34,363 bases of DNA from Anaerolineales bacterium. Lineage in GTDB: Bacteria; Chloroflexota; Anaerolineae; Anaerolineales; JABWBV01. Numbering within the stretch: position 1 is the first letter of the stretch; every line of letters begins with the position of its first letter. The notes beneath the pieces are model-generated. The model made no database searches. It had not been told where the DNA came from and was given only the letters and a program-made list of their open reading frames with translations. Shown here in pieces: positions 6,820 through 15,003 of this stretch. Where the stretch lies: NCBI GenBank assembly GCA_020634875.1, contig JACKAX010000035.1, forward strand, positions 1 to 34,363. The letters are read 5' to 3'. Both the position numbers and the translations under genes were made by a program.

Positions 6820-9648
6820 TCAAGGACTAACCGTCTCACATGCCTCCCCCACCACTAGTGTTGTTGTGCCCCCCGTCAGTGCGAGCGATATGGGTTTTTC
6901 TGTCGCCTCAAACAGGATTGGCGTGCCATCCAGGCGAGTAATAGCTGCTGTGTAAGCAGGTAGAATGAGTTCTCCAGTGGAATTTGAGGGGGCCTGTACC
7001 ATGACGGTCGTCTGGCAGGTAGTCGTTTGCCAGGAGAGCGTGACCGGGCCGGGGGCAAAGGGGAGGGTGGCTGTGAATGAGGGGAACAGTTCGAGGGCGG
7101 GTTGGGCGCGCCAGCTTTCGGGGCTGGTGGGTTGCAGTCCGGCAATGTGTGTGGTGAGGAACCACGTCGGCGCACCGCCCCACCCGTGGGAGAGACTGGT
7201 TCCATAATCCTGATCGGAGTCGAAACGCTCCCAAAATGTAGTCGCCCCTTTGTTGACCATCGCCCCATAATACACATCAATCAGGTTGACCGCCTCTTGC
7301 ATTTTGCCCGCTTGCCCCAATCCTTCTAAAATCCAGTAAAAACCATAAATACTGATCTGTGCGTTTGCTGGGTCAGCGGGAATCATCGCCAGTAGATGGT
7401 CGGCAACGGCAGGGACATCGGCGGGGGGAACGATGCCGTAGGCCAGTGCCCAAGCCTGGGCTTGTACGGTAGCCGGACGCAGTTGGCCCTGATAGCGGTT
7501 GGAGGCGTATTGGTGAGCAGCGGGGTCGTACAAGGTCAGGTTGATTTGGCCGCGGATATTTGGCGCAGTGGTATTCCATGTATTGGCGCGGGAAGCATCC
7601 CCAAGATAGGTCGCGATCCACGCCGCGCGGAGTAAGGTCTCGTGATAGAGGCTGTTGAGGGCGGTGGATTGCCCATAGCGGTCAAAAAAGCCGTAGGTGT
7701 CAATGTAGGCGGATTGCGACCAATGCACGAGGGGCAGATCGAGTAAGCCTGTTTCGGGGGAGGTTTGCCTGCCGAGATAATCCATGAAGCTCACTAGTGT
7801 TGGGTACAGTTCGAGGGCGAAGGCATGGTCATCCGTGCGGAGCAGATATTCTTGCAGGCTGTGTGTCCACAGCATCCCATAATCCAGCATGTGAACGTCC
7901 AACGCGTTGCCGTTAGGGGACATGGCAACCGGGCGACCCGCGATAAACCCGTCCGCCATCAGTTTCAAACCCCGGCGCAAGAGTGTTTCATCGCCAAACA
8001 CGACCTGGTTGAGGTGGTCAATCACATAAGCATCCCCCCACCATTGCCCGCGTTCCCGCCAGGGGTCGGCGTAGGCGTCCAGCATGTTGATGGCCGCGGT
8101 GTCTACGCCCATTTGCCAAATTTGGTTGAGGAGGGGGTCTGACGAAGTGAAGGTGCCTGCTTGTGTTACAGGATAACGTTCTTCCAGAATTTGCAGGTTT
8201 TGGAAGGTGACCGGGCCACCCCACACTGCGATGAGCAGGTAGCGCCCCGCGCGGGCGTCCAATGTGGTGAGTTTATGAGGATCTCCATCCAGCACCCAGG
8301 AGTCAGTTTGGTTCCAGTCGGGGTACAAGGTGCCGGGGTAGGGCAGGGGGCGGGTGGTGTTGGGGAGCAGGCGTTCGCTCCAACCGATGTCTACCACGGT
8401 TCCAGCAGGGCCGGTGACTTGAGCGACAACCCGTCCGTGTACGGTGCGTGGCAGGGCGAGGACGAAATAGGCTGGGGCAGTATTCAACGTGAAGGAGGTG
8501 GGCGTTTGGGTGAGTATGTCCGGGGCCGGGGTGTATTTGGCGAGCAGCAGGCGGCGTCCGGCGTGGAGGCCTTGGGAGAGGGGACCAAGATTCCAGGAAA
8601 GGTTGGCTGTGGAATAGTTGAAAGTCAGCCCCTCCGCGGGTAGTTGTTGGAATTGGAGGGTGTGGGGGCCGAGGCCCACATTGACCGATGCGGTTTGTGT
8701 GTCCGGGCGGTCGGCGGAGGCGGCTTGCCAGGGGAGTGGCGCGCCGTCCACTGAAACGGTTGAGCCGGTGGGGGTGAGGTGTTCTAGCATCAGAACGGTG
8801 GGATCCAGTGCCGTGAACGTAATTTCGTAAGGGGTGGAGACGGGAGGAACGATCTCAGCAGTGCCCATGCCGGGGTTCAGTTGCCCCGCGGCGAGAACGG
8901 TGTACGGCATGGGCAGGTTGGCGAGGGGGGCAATGGAACGGGGCTGGTAAACGACGCGGTTTAGGTCCAACGCGAGGGGCACGGCGTCCGGCCAAAGTTG
9001 GTCATCAAAGCCGACGAGCGTCCAGCCCCAGGGAAATTCGCGGAAATCCATCAGTTCGGTGGTTCCGATCAATTGCCAGGGATGCACCGGGACCGCCTGC
9101 GTTTCCCAAGCCGTGGATAATGTTGCCTTCCACTCAGGCCCGGTGGCCTCCAGGAGGTGAATCCGATCATTTTGCTTACCCGTAATGACCGCCTGCAAAT
9201 AGGGGGTGGTGGACTCGGCGCGCCGCAAGTTGGGTGACCATTGCACGAGCACGGCGATCTGGTGGTTTCCCGGTGGCAGGCTATTGAGATCGTAGGTGTC
9301 GTATTCGTGATAGGTGGTGGTGAAGCGCGCGGGGCCGCGGCCCACGAATTGCCCGTCTACCCAGACTTCGTACCGTGTATCGGCAAAGATGGCGAGCTGT
9401 ACCTGTTCAAACCCTTCGGGGCGGGTGAAAAGTTTGCGGAACAGGGCGACCGCGTGTCCGGCAGGAGCCTCGTCCGTGGGCCAGATCGGATCGGCAGATA
9501 GGATTAGCGTTTTGTAATTGTTGATGAGTGGAAGATAGACGGTGTATGCCCCTTCATTAGCTGCTTTGGAAGCAAAAACCTCCCCCGTGGCTCGTCCTCC
9601 TAACCAGAGGAGAACGAGGAGGGGAAGGAGGGGCATACATCTTCGCAT
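6820..9648 (-). CDS. Secreted alpha-L-rhamnosidase-like glycoside hydrolase (GH78 type)
   Basis: 942 aa. A signal peptide covers about residues 1-26. Right after it comes the motif VYLPLINNY (37-45), shared with the next gene upstream. The N-terminal half is beta-rich, with a jelly-roll region containing YEVWVDGQFVGRGPAR and YDLNSLPPGNHQIAVLVQWSPN. The C-terminal (alpha/alpha)6 barrel begins near residue 500 and holds DPWRERGQWWGDA (528-540). This corresponds to the conserved acidic motif of GH78, so Glu532 and Asp539 are likely active-site carboxylates (inferred). Expected role: release of terminal alpha-L-rhamnose from polysaccharides or glycosides outside the cell; the linkage cannot be told. 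It is 20 bp downstream of the clan-A hydrolase gene, probably one operon. No Shine-Dalgarno is seen. Confidence 0.82.
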   Translation of the reverse strand: MRRCMPLLPLLVLLWLGGRATGEVFASKAANEGAYTVYLPLINNYKTLILSADPIWPTDEAPAGHAVALFRKLFTRPEGFEQVQLAIFADTRYEVWVDGQFVGRGPARFTTTYHEYDTYDLNSLPPGNHQIAVLVQWSPNLRRAESTTPYLQAVITGKQNDRIHLLEATGPEWKATLSTAWETQAVPVHPWQLIGTTELMDFREFPWGWTLVGFDDQLWPDAVPLALDLNRVVYQPRSIAPLANLPMPYTVLAAGQLNPGMGTAEIVPPVSTPYEITFTALDPTVLMLEHLTPTGSTVSVDGAPLPWQAASADRPDTQTASVNVGLGPHTLQFQQLPAEGLTFNYSTANLSWNLGPLSQGLHAGRRLLLAKYTPAPDILTQTPTSFTLNTAPAYFVLALPRTVHGRVVAQVTGPAGTVVDIGWSERLLPNTTRPLPYPGTLYPDWNQTDSWVLDGDPHKLTTLDARAGRYLLIAVWGGPVTFQNLQILEERYPVTQAGTFTSSDPLLNQIWQMGVDTAAINMLDAYADPWRERGQWWGDAYVIDHLNQVVFGDETLLRRGLKLMADGFIAGRPVAMSPNGNALDVHMLDYGMLWTHSLQEYLLRTDDHAFALELYPTLVSFMDYLGRQTSPETGLLDLPLVHWSQSAYIDTYGFFDRYGQSTALNSLYHETLLRAAWIATYLGDASRANTWNTTAPNIRGQINLTLYDPAAHQYASNRYQGQLRPATVQAQAWALAYGIVPPADVPAVADHLLAMIPADPANAQISIYGFYWILEGLGQAGKMQEAVNLIDVYYGAMVNKGATTFWERFDSDQDYGTSLSHGWGGAPTWFLTTHIAGLQPTSPESWRAQPALELFPSFTATLPFAPGPVTLSWQTTTCQTTVMVQAPSNSTGELILPAYTAAITRLDGTPILFEATEKPISLALTGGTTTLVVGEACETVSP

Positions 9649-9668
9649 GATTGAGAGAAAGGTGATTA

Positions 9669-11126
9669 TTAGTGCGAAAGCTCGATGTAAATGGGTTCAA
9701 ATTTAGCGGTGAATTGGTAAGTGTTCCCAACGAGCACTGGGGCAATCGCGTTGCCATCCCGGTCAAAAGCCGCCAGAAATTTATCGGCGGGTACAGAGAA
9801 AGCGTAATTTCCATCCAGTTTAGCCCAGACCACTTGCACGATTTCCGCAGAATTACTAAAGGCGTAGGCTTCAATGTCCGCACTATATGTGATCGGGTAA
9901 CTAAAGGTAGTTCCAGCGGTTCGCTGGATCAAATTTTGGTAGGAGATGTACGCGGGGCGTTGGATTTGTCCATCCAACAGTCCCATATTCCGCCATCCAG
10001 GACCGTTGAGGGTATACCAGACGAAACTGTCCAGCGAGACGCTTACGGCGCGCACAGCCAATCGCACAATCATACTGGCCTGAAAATCCAGGAAATCCGC
10101 ACCCGGTTCCGGTACGCAGAAGCTAAAGTCATCCCGGCAGCCAACCCCAATTTCATTGACGGAGAGAGTTTTCGAGACGCCATATTCGTTCATTAACTGG
10201 CGCAGGTAATTGGCTTTGCCTACCATTCCTCCGCCCCAGGCTAACCAATCGCCAGCTAGTTGGGATTCGGAGTCTTTCTTTACCCCGTAATACAGGGTGT
10301 GGGCGTGGTAGGGTACAACATCAAAATACGGTGCCGCCCCTACGGAAAGAATCCCGCGCAGAAAGCGTTCGGGCTTGCCCAGATTTGGGTCGGTGGTGTT
10401 CGGCGAGGCCAGCATTAGCCCGCCCAGCCACACGCGTGCGGTGGGGTCGGCTTGTTTGATAGCATTTCCTACCACTTTAACCATATTGCCATAGGCCTGC
10501 CCGCCGTAATATTCCAGGTCGCTAATATCTCCCCAACAGCCGTATTGGCTATTGGCGGGAATCAGCACTGGGTCTACATCCACTTCATTGCCCAACTCCC
10601 AATTCTTCACATTGAATTCGGCCCCTTTATACCGTTGTACCAAAGCCACCACGAAATTTGCGTAATCATCGTACATTTCTGGTTTAAGTGGACTGCACGA
10701 ATTAGCCACAAGGGTTGCCCAGGTTGGGAACTCATCTACGATCAAGATGGGTTTGGCGTTTACTGCACGCAAGGCCCGTAATTCGTTTTCAAAATCTTCC
10801 AACAAATCCCACTGAATCGGGCCATTTTGTTGTGGCTGTAAATCTTTCCAGGAAATCCGGTCGTTAAGACGAATCCAGGTTGGCTTAAGCGCCTGCATTT
10901 TTTGATTGAGGTCTGTACCAGTCGCCAACGAATTATTCGTTTCAATTGCATACGGGGCAGACCAGGGAGAATATTTATTGATCATGGGCAGATAGACGGA
11001 TGATCCTCCCGTCGTTTCTGCCTCTTGGGTTTCTTTTCCGTGCGAACTTACTTGCATGGTTGTACCCAAGAGCGCAATCAACAGGAACATAAAAATCCGG
11101 CCTGAAATATGGGACATTTTTTTCAT
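9669..11126 (-). CDS. Secreted clan-A glycoside hydrolase (TIM barrel, GH39/GH5-like)
   Basis: 485 aa from the ATG at 11126, chosen because GAGG lies 7 bp upstream; a TTG one codon earlier (11129) is the alternative. Residues 1-28 form a signal peptide, then a short linker with VYLPMINKY (44-52), almost the same nonapeptide as in the GH78 protein. The TIM barrel shows the clan-A pattern: NWELGNEVD with the acid/base Glu181 at the end of strand 4, and LSVNEIG with the probable nucleophile Glu325 at strand 7. A small beta-domain ends the protein. The exact family and substrate are not clear; a plant or microbial polysaccharide is likely given the neighbouring rhamnosidase. It is the first gene of the pair. 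Confidence 0.72.
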   Translation of the reverse strand: MKKMSHISGRIFMFLLIALLGTTMQVSSHGKETQEAETTGGSSVYLPMINKYSPWSAPYAIETNNSLATGTDLNQKMQALKPTWIRLNDRISWKDLQPQQNGPIQWDLLEDFENELRALRAVNAKPILIVDEFPTWATLVANSCSPLKPEMYDDYANFVVALVQRYKGAEFNVKNWELGNEVDVDPVLIPANSQYGCWGDISDLEYYGGQAYGNMVKVVGNAIKQADPTARVWLGGLMLASPNTTDPNLGKPERFLRGILSVGAAPYFDVVPYHAHTLYYGVKKDSESQLAGDWLAWGGGMVGKANYLRQLMNEYGVSKTLSVNEIGVGCRDDFSFCVPEPGADFLDFQASMIVRLAVRAVSVSLDSFVWYTLNGPGWRNMGLLDGQIQRPAYISYQNLIQRTAGTTFSYPITYSADIEAYAFSNSAEIVQVVWAKLDGNYAFSVPADKFLAAFDRDGNAIAPVLVGNTYQFTAKFEPIYIELSH

Positions 11127-11129
11127 CAA

Positions 11130-11317
11130 TTAACCTCAGTATTTTCTCGCAAACGCAACCCTATGGGTCTTTACATTCTTGAGATGTCTTTTCTCAACTT
11201 TACGCCAAAGAATCAAGCAATAAAGTTATCAAACGCATATTGTAACTGTATTTTTTAACACACAAATAGGTTGAATGGCATTTCTCACATAGCCGTAAGA
11301 TTTAAATTTTTCAAGAA
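11130..11317. other. AT-rich intergenic region between divergent genes
   Basis: No gene or clear repeat is seen. It should hold the promoter of the glycoside hydrolase pair (minus strand). Confidence 0.4.
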
Positions 11318-11346
11318 TTGACAATTACCCCCTCCCCCATCACAAT
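11318..11346 (+). promoter_or_regulatory. Putative promoter of the phosphoglycerate dehydrogenase gene
   Basis: A perfect -35 TTGACA (11318-11323), a 17-bp spacer and CACAAT (11341-11346, 4 of 6 matches) as -10. The ATG starts 8 bp after the -10, so the transcript would be leaderless or nearly so, in agreement with the lack of a Shine-Dalgarno. Confidence 0.5.
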
Positions 11347-11354
11347 TCCCCCCT

Positions 11355-12947
11355 ATGCACCTCCTCATCTCTGATCATCTCCCCCCCGCGGGTTGGGCCT
11401 TCCTCCGCGCTGATCCCACTCTAACGCTTTCTGGCCCCTTTACTTCCCGCACACAAATCCTCGCCGCCCTCCCAACCGCCGACGCCCTCCTCATCCGCTC
11501 CACCACACTTGTGGATGAAGCCCTCCTCCGTGCCGCCCCACGGTTGAAAGTCATCGCCCGCGCCGGTGCTCGCCTGGACAACGTAGACCTCGATACCGCG
11601 ACCCGCCGTGGCATCCTCGTTCTCAACGCCCCCGAAGCCCATCTCATCGCCGTTGCTGAACACACCTTTGCCTTGCTCCTTGCCCTGGTCCGGCATATCC
11701 CCCAGGGGCACAACGCCGTTCACGCGGGCCGTTGGCCCCGGCACGACATCCTCGGTTTCCAACTCCACGGTAAAACGATGGGCATCCTCGGCTTTGGGCG
11801 TCTGGGCAAAGAAATCGCTGCCCGCGCCCGAGCCTTTGGAATGAACCTCCTCGCCTACGATCCCAACGCCGACCTCTCCTTCGCCCGCGAGCGCAGTGTT
11901 GAAATTACGGGCTTTCCCGAACTCCTGGCCCGTGCGGACATCCTCGTCCTTGCCACCGCCCCCGATGCCACGCGCTTCTCCGCTACCCCCGCTGAACCCC
12001 TCCTCAGCGCAACCACCCTCCAGCAAATCAAACCCGGTGCGATCCTCGTCAACGCCGCCCATGCGGGTTTGGTGGACGAAGAAGCGCTCCTCCATGCCCT
12101 CGACGCTGGAACCCTCGCGGGCGCAGCCCTCGATGTCTTTGACACCGAACCCCCCGCTGGCCGCCTCCCCGCGCACCCACACGTCCTCGTCACCCCCCAC
12201 CTCAACCAAAACACCGTCGAGTCTCAAACCACTACCTCCCTCCAAATTGTCCGTGATACCCTCGATGCCCTGCACGGAAACGACTACCGCAACGTGGTCA
12301 ACCTCCCCTTCGGCGAACATACCCCTTACGCGGCCACCAAACCCACCCTCCACCTTGCCACCCGCCTGGGCAAACTCCTCGGCCAAACCGCCGATGGTTG
12401 GATCACCCGCATGGAAGTTGAACTCCTCGGTGAAACGCCCGCCCTCATCCGCCCTGCCGCTGCCGCCCTTCTCTCCGGCATGATCCGGCCCAAGAATGGG
12501 TCTCCCGTCAACTGGGTTAACGCCCCCGTTCTGGCGCACGAACAAGGCATCGCTACCGCGCAAGCCAAACACCTGCTCGACCTGCCCGATTACCCTAACG
12601 CGCTCATCTGCCGCGTCGCCTGGAAAGGAGGGGCACGCACGGTGGCCGGCGTGTTATTTGCCAACGGGGAAGCGCGGGTGGTCCATTACGATGGCTTTTC
12701 CATTGACGCCCCGCCCGAAGGCTTTGTCCTGATTTTGGAGAATGAAGATGTCCCCGGCGTGATCGGGAAGGTGGGCACCCGTCTGGGCCGCGCAGGTATC
12801 AACATCGCTAACTGGCGGTATGGGCGCGAAACCCGCGGGGGCCGCGCCCTCTCCTTTATCAGCCTCGATGCCCGCGCCCCCCACGCCCTCCTCCGCGAAC
12901 TCGAAAACGAACCTGAAATCCACCGCGCCCGGTTAGTGCGGCTGTAA
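11355..12947 (+). CDS. D-3-phosphoglycerate dehydrogenase-like protein (SerA family, altered active site)
   Basis: 530 aa with the long type-1 layout: substrate/nucleotide domains (1-315), intervening allosteric domain (about 320-450) and C-terminal ACT domain (about 457-530, VLILENEDVPGVIGKVG). The family oxidises 3-phosphoglycerate to 3-phosphohydroxypyruvate for serine synthesis. The Rossmann motif GILGFGRLG is at 143-151. Of the catalytic triad, Glu265 (DTEPP) and His282 (TPHLNQ) are present, but the position of the invariant Arg in the usual NxARG motif is His236 (NAAHAG). The substrate-binding loop usually written GVGVDN reads GARLDN (71-76). Either the substrate has changed or activity is low. 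Preceded by a promoter with almost no leader; followed by a terminator-like palindrome. Confidence 0.85.
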   Translation: MHLLISDHLPPAGWAFLRADPTLTLSGPFTSRTQILAALPTADALLIRSTTLVDEALLRAAPRLKVIARAGARLDNVDLDTATRRGILVLNAPEAHLIAVAEHTFALLLALVRHIPQGHNAVHAGRWPRHDILGFQLHGKTMGILGFGRLGKEIAARARAFGMNLLAYDPNADLSFARERSVEITGFPELLARADILVLATAPDATRFSATPAEPLLSATTLQQIKPGAILVNAAHAGLVDEEALLHALDAGTLAGAALDVFDTEPPAGRLPAHPHVLVTPHLNQNTVESQTTTSLQIVRDTLDALHGNDYRNVVNLPFGEHTPYAATKPTLHLATRLGKLLGQTADGWITRMEVELLGETPALIRPAAAALLSGMIRPKNGSPVNWVNAPVLAHEQGIATAQAKHLLDLPDYPNALICRVAWKGGARTVAGVLFANGEARVVHYDGFSIDAPPEGFVLILENEDVPGVIGKVGTRLGRAGINIANWRYGRETRGGRALSFISLDARAPHALLRELENEPEIHRARLVRL

Positions 12948-12988
12948 AAAAGGAACGTTCGTAACTACCTTGCCAGGGTAGAGTTTCT

Positions 12989-13044
12989 CCCGAAAAAATA
13001 GGGAAAAGGGGGATGTACATCCCCCTTTTCCCTATTTTTTCGGG
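12989..13044. terminator. 56-bp perfect palindrome, bidirectional terminator
   Basis: Two 28-bp arms with no spacer: CCCGAAAAAATAGGG continuing to a GGGGGATG core and its exact inverse. The A-tract pairs with the T-tract and the stem extends beyond it into CCCG/CGGG. It lies 41 bp after the phosphoglycerate dehydrogenase stop. Confidence 0.8.
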
Positions 13045-13098
13045 GAATCTTTTCTCTAAGCCTGAACAGTTACCACCGTTCCTGAATAGGTAGAAAAA

Positions 13099-13326
13099 AT
13101 GTCTGACCTCCAACCCAACAACCCCCTCCACGGCATCACGCTAAAAATGATCCTCGAAGAACTTGTCGCCCAGGTCGGCTGGGACGAGATGGGACGCCGG
13201 GTAAACATCCGGTGTTTCACCCACGACCCCAGCATCCCCTCGAGCTTAAAATTTCTCCGTCGCACCCCCTGGGCGCGTGAGAAGGTGGAAGCGTTGTATT
13301 TGGAAAAGATCAACAGGAGAAAATAA
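13099..13326 (+). CDS. VF530 family small DNA-binding-like protein (DUF2132)
   Basis: 75 aa. The sequence from [19 protein letters not shown] to [21 protein letters not shown] matches the family pattern along its whole length, including the conserved INCFT-like segment (here [18 protein letters not shown]). Family members are small cytoplasmic proteins, and VF530 of Vibrio is described as DNA-binding; the cellular role is unknown. Its stop overlaps the next start by one base (TAATG), so the two are likely translationally coupled. Confidence 0.85.
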   Translation: MSDLQPNNPLHGITLKMILEELVAQVGWDEMGRRVNIRCFTHDPSIPSSLKFLRRTPWAREKVEALYLEKINRRK

Positions 13327-13559
13327 TGCCAAAAGTCAAAAGTCCCCGAATTGTCGAACTTGAAAATCTTCCCATCGAACTGGCGAAACTACTCAAATAC
13401 GAAGGGCTCGTTGCAACAGGCGGCGAGGCCAAAATCATCATCACCGAAGGCCATGTCCGCGTCAACGGTGAGGTCGAAACCCGCCGAGGAAAGAAGATCA
13501 ATGTGGGGGATGTGGTGCAGGTGGGGAATGAGAGTATAAAAATCGCCGAAAAGAAGTAA
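13326..13559 (+). CDS. S4-domain RNA-binding protein (YbcJ-like)
   Basis: 77 aa consisting almost entirely of one S4 domain: ELAKLLKYEGLVATGGEAKIIITEG, then HVRVNGEVETRRGKKINVGDVVQVG. S4 domains bind structured RNA, often rRNA; stand-alone copies of this type resemble YbcJ, whose role is little known. Coupled to the VF530-like gene through the TAATG overlap. Start choice is supported by that overlap and by the domain beginning close to the N-terminus. Confidence 0.85.
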   Translation: MPKVKSPRIVELENLPIELAKLLKYEGLVATGGEAKIIITEGHVRVNGEVETRRGKKINVGDVVQVGNESIKIAEKK

Positions 13560-13560
13560 G

Positions 13561-13587
13561 CCACGAAAGACGCGAAGGGCATGAAGG
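13561..13587. repeat. Tandem 9-bp units (CACGAAGG type)
   Basis: CCACGAAAG, ACGCGAAGG and GCATGAAGG in tandem directly after the S4 gene stop. Same design as the tracts at 1935 and 5138. Confidence 0.55.
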
Positions 13588-13610
13588 ATTGGTATTCGGG
13601 AAAATCTCTA

Positions 13611-13719
13611 TCATTTCGACCAACGGGAGAAATCCCTGGTACGTTAACAGAGGAATGTTCGCCAACAGGGATGCTAGTACGAGGGTCGTTTCAGGGCTTC
13701 CTCCCTGCGGTCGGAATGA
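13611..13719. repeat. Long imperfect inverted repeat (28-bp arms)
   Basis: Left arm 13611-13638 begins TCATTTCGACC; right arm 13692-13719 ends GGTCGGAATGA. About 22 of 28 positions are complementary; the 53 bp between them carry no clear signal. It resembles the REP-type 'TCATTTCGAC...GGTCGAAATGA' palindromes common in bacterial intergenic DNA. Confidence 0.7.
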
Positions 13720-13738
13720 CAGCATATCAATTTTCTGC

Positions 13739-13969
13739 GCTGCGGACGGCTCTTTCAGCGGCACGGATAACCCCTTCAGTGCCGCGGACGGAGTGCGCGA
13801 CGGCGCAGGCAAAGTGTTCGATGCGATGAACAGGCTTTTCTGTCACGCGGACGGCATGCCTAAAGGCGCAGACAGCGTGCTCAAGAGCGCGGAAAAATCC
13901 CCTGGCATATAGACGGAGTACGTGATAGCGCACACGGCTCTTTGGCAGCGCGCAAGGTATTCTCAGGGG
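13739..13969. repeat. Degenerate 21-bp tandem repeat, about 11 units, coding heptapeptides
   Basis: Eight successive 21-bp units (13739-13906) translate on the plus strand as heptads of the type [AG]-A-D-[GN]-x-x-x, for example AADGSFS, AADGVRD and GADSVLK. Units 9-11 (to 13969) still match at the DNA level, but unit 9 has an in-frame TAG. The other strand also reads as Ala/His/Val-rich heptads. No credible start or Shine-Dalgarno is seen, so it is probably a relic of a repeat protein gene or a minisatellite. Confidence 0.65.
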
Positions 13970-13989
13970 CGCGGTTGTTTTCCGTTGTT

Positions 13990-14937
13990 CTAATTCTTGG
14001 TATACCAGTCTGTTTGAATTTCCCTAGTCTCATAAAACTCCGTCCAGGGTTTGGCAAGGGCAGTACAAAGGGCAGTCAAATGGTTGAGCCGGTCGCGGGC
14101 CGTGGAATGCAAAAAGGCTGCCCGCGCGGGGGGAGACATCTCCACCGCTTCCTGCCACACCGCGCGCCCTACCGCAATCCCTGACGCCCCCGCGCGACAC
14201 GCCGTTTCCACCTGACGTAAGTAAACCTCAAATTCCACCGCCCCCGACAACAAAATCCACGGGCAGACCGAGGCCTCAGACACTTCTGTACACGCGTCCG
14301 CCCATTCCGCTTCTGGTGCGGAGGGGAACTCTGCCTTGAGCAAGTCCGCCCCGAGAGGAGTGAGGCGACGCGCGGTTTCCACGACCACATACCGTTTTTC
14401 GGCAGGGGGGAGGGGTTGATCGGTGAGGGAATAGGCCAGGGGTTCGAGCATCAAGGGGATTTCGTGCATCTGGCAATCGGCAGCAACCTGCGCGACGAAG
14501 GTTTCAATTTCGGGGGCGGTATCCCCATCGGGGTGGTAATAAACGAGGAGTTTGACAGCGTCCGCGCCCATGCGTTTGGCTTGGGCCACGCCCCAGCCAG
14601 GGAGGATGCTCGCATGGCGGGCAGTAGGGTCGCCGGTGTAGCCTGTGGCTTCGAGGGCGACGACTAACCCCGTTTGCTTGGGAATGATTCCGGCCGCGAT
14701 GGCTTGCGCGGCGGCGTATTCGGGGTCGAGGAGGATGGACGTGGCGTGGTCGGCGAGGGCCGCGGCGACTTCGAGTTTGAAGCAGGTGAGGTCGGCGTCG
14801 GTGACGGTGTCAGGTTGGGAGGGGTTGAGCGCGCGGCGGAGGTTTTGGCGGTGATCCAACGCGAGGGTAGTGATGGTGTTTCGCGGCGAGGCGATCCGCT
14901 GGATGGCGCGGAGTTTTCCGAGGGAAAGGGGAGTCAT
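13990..14937 (-). CDS. LacD-type class I aldolase (tagatose-1,6-bisphosphate aldolase family)
   Basis: 315 aa from the ATG at 14937; an in-frame ATG at 14955 lies inside a repeat and would add MRIFLP. Cytosolic class I aldolase. The family cleaves tagatose-1,6-bisphosphate; related enzymes cleave 6-deoxy-6-sulfofructose-1-phosphate. Landmarks: TLALDHRQNL near the N-terminus, ADAVKLLVYY with Lys129, MLEPLAY with Glu165, and DLLKAEFP with Lys201 as the likely Schiff-base lysine. These lie at nearly the spacing of the three catalytic residues reported for streptococcal LacD (Lys125, Glu163, Lys205). It is the last gene of the sugar island, after the GH4 gene. The actual substrate is not proven, and no kinase is seen nearby. 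Confidence 0.78.
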   Translation of the reverse strand: MTPLSLGKLRAIQRIASPRNTITTLALDHRQNLRRALNPSQPDTVTDADLTCFKLEVAAALADHATSILLDPEYAAAQAIAAGIIPKQTGLVVALEATGYTGDPTARHASILPGWGVAQAKRMGADAVKLLVYYHPDGDTAPEIETFVAQVAADCQMHEIPLMLEPLAYSLTDQPLPPAEKRYVVVETARRLTPLGADLLKAEFPSAPEAEWADACTEVSEASVCPWILLSGAVEFEVYLRQVETACRAGASGIAVGRAVWQEAVEMSPPARAAFLHSTARDRLNHLTALCTALAKPWTEFYETREIQTDWYTKN

Positions 14938-14948
14938 AGGCAAAAAAA

Positions 14949-14997
14949 TACGCATTACTCGTCACTCATTATTTCATCAAGTAACGAGTAATGCGTA
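14949..14997. repeat. STRR heptamer tract arranged as an inverted repeat
   Basis: TACGCATTACTCGT (14949-14962) and its exact inverse (14984-14997) enclose a 21-bp loop that also contains the CACTCAT type unit. The alternative start codon of the aldolase (14955) lies inside it. Confidence 0.65.
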
Positions 14998-15003
14998 AAT
15001 AGA

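Noticed and set aside
13589..13912. A 107-codon open frame over the inverted repeat and 21-bp units as a real gene
   Set aside because: It starts inside a REP-like inverted repeat, has no Shine-Dalgarno, and ends by chance in a repeat unit; a relic is the better reading.
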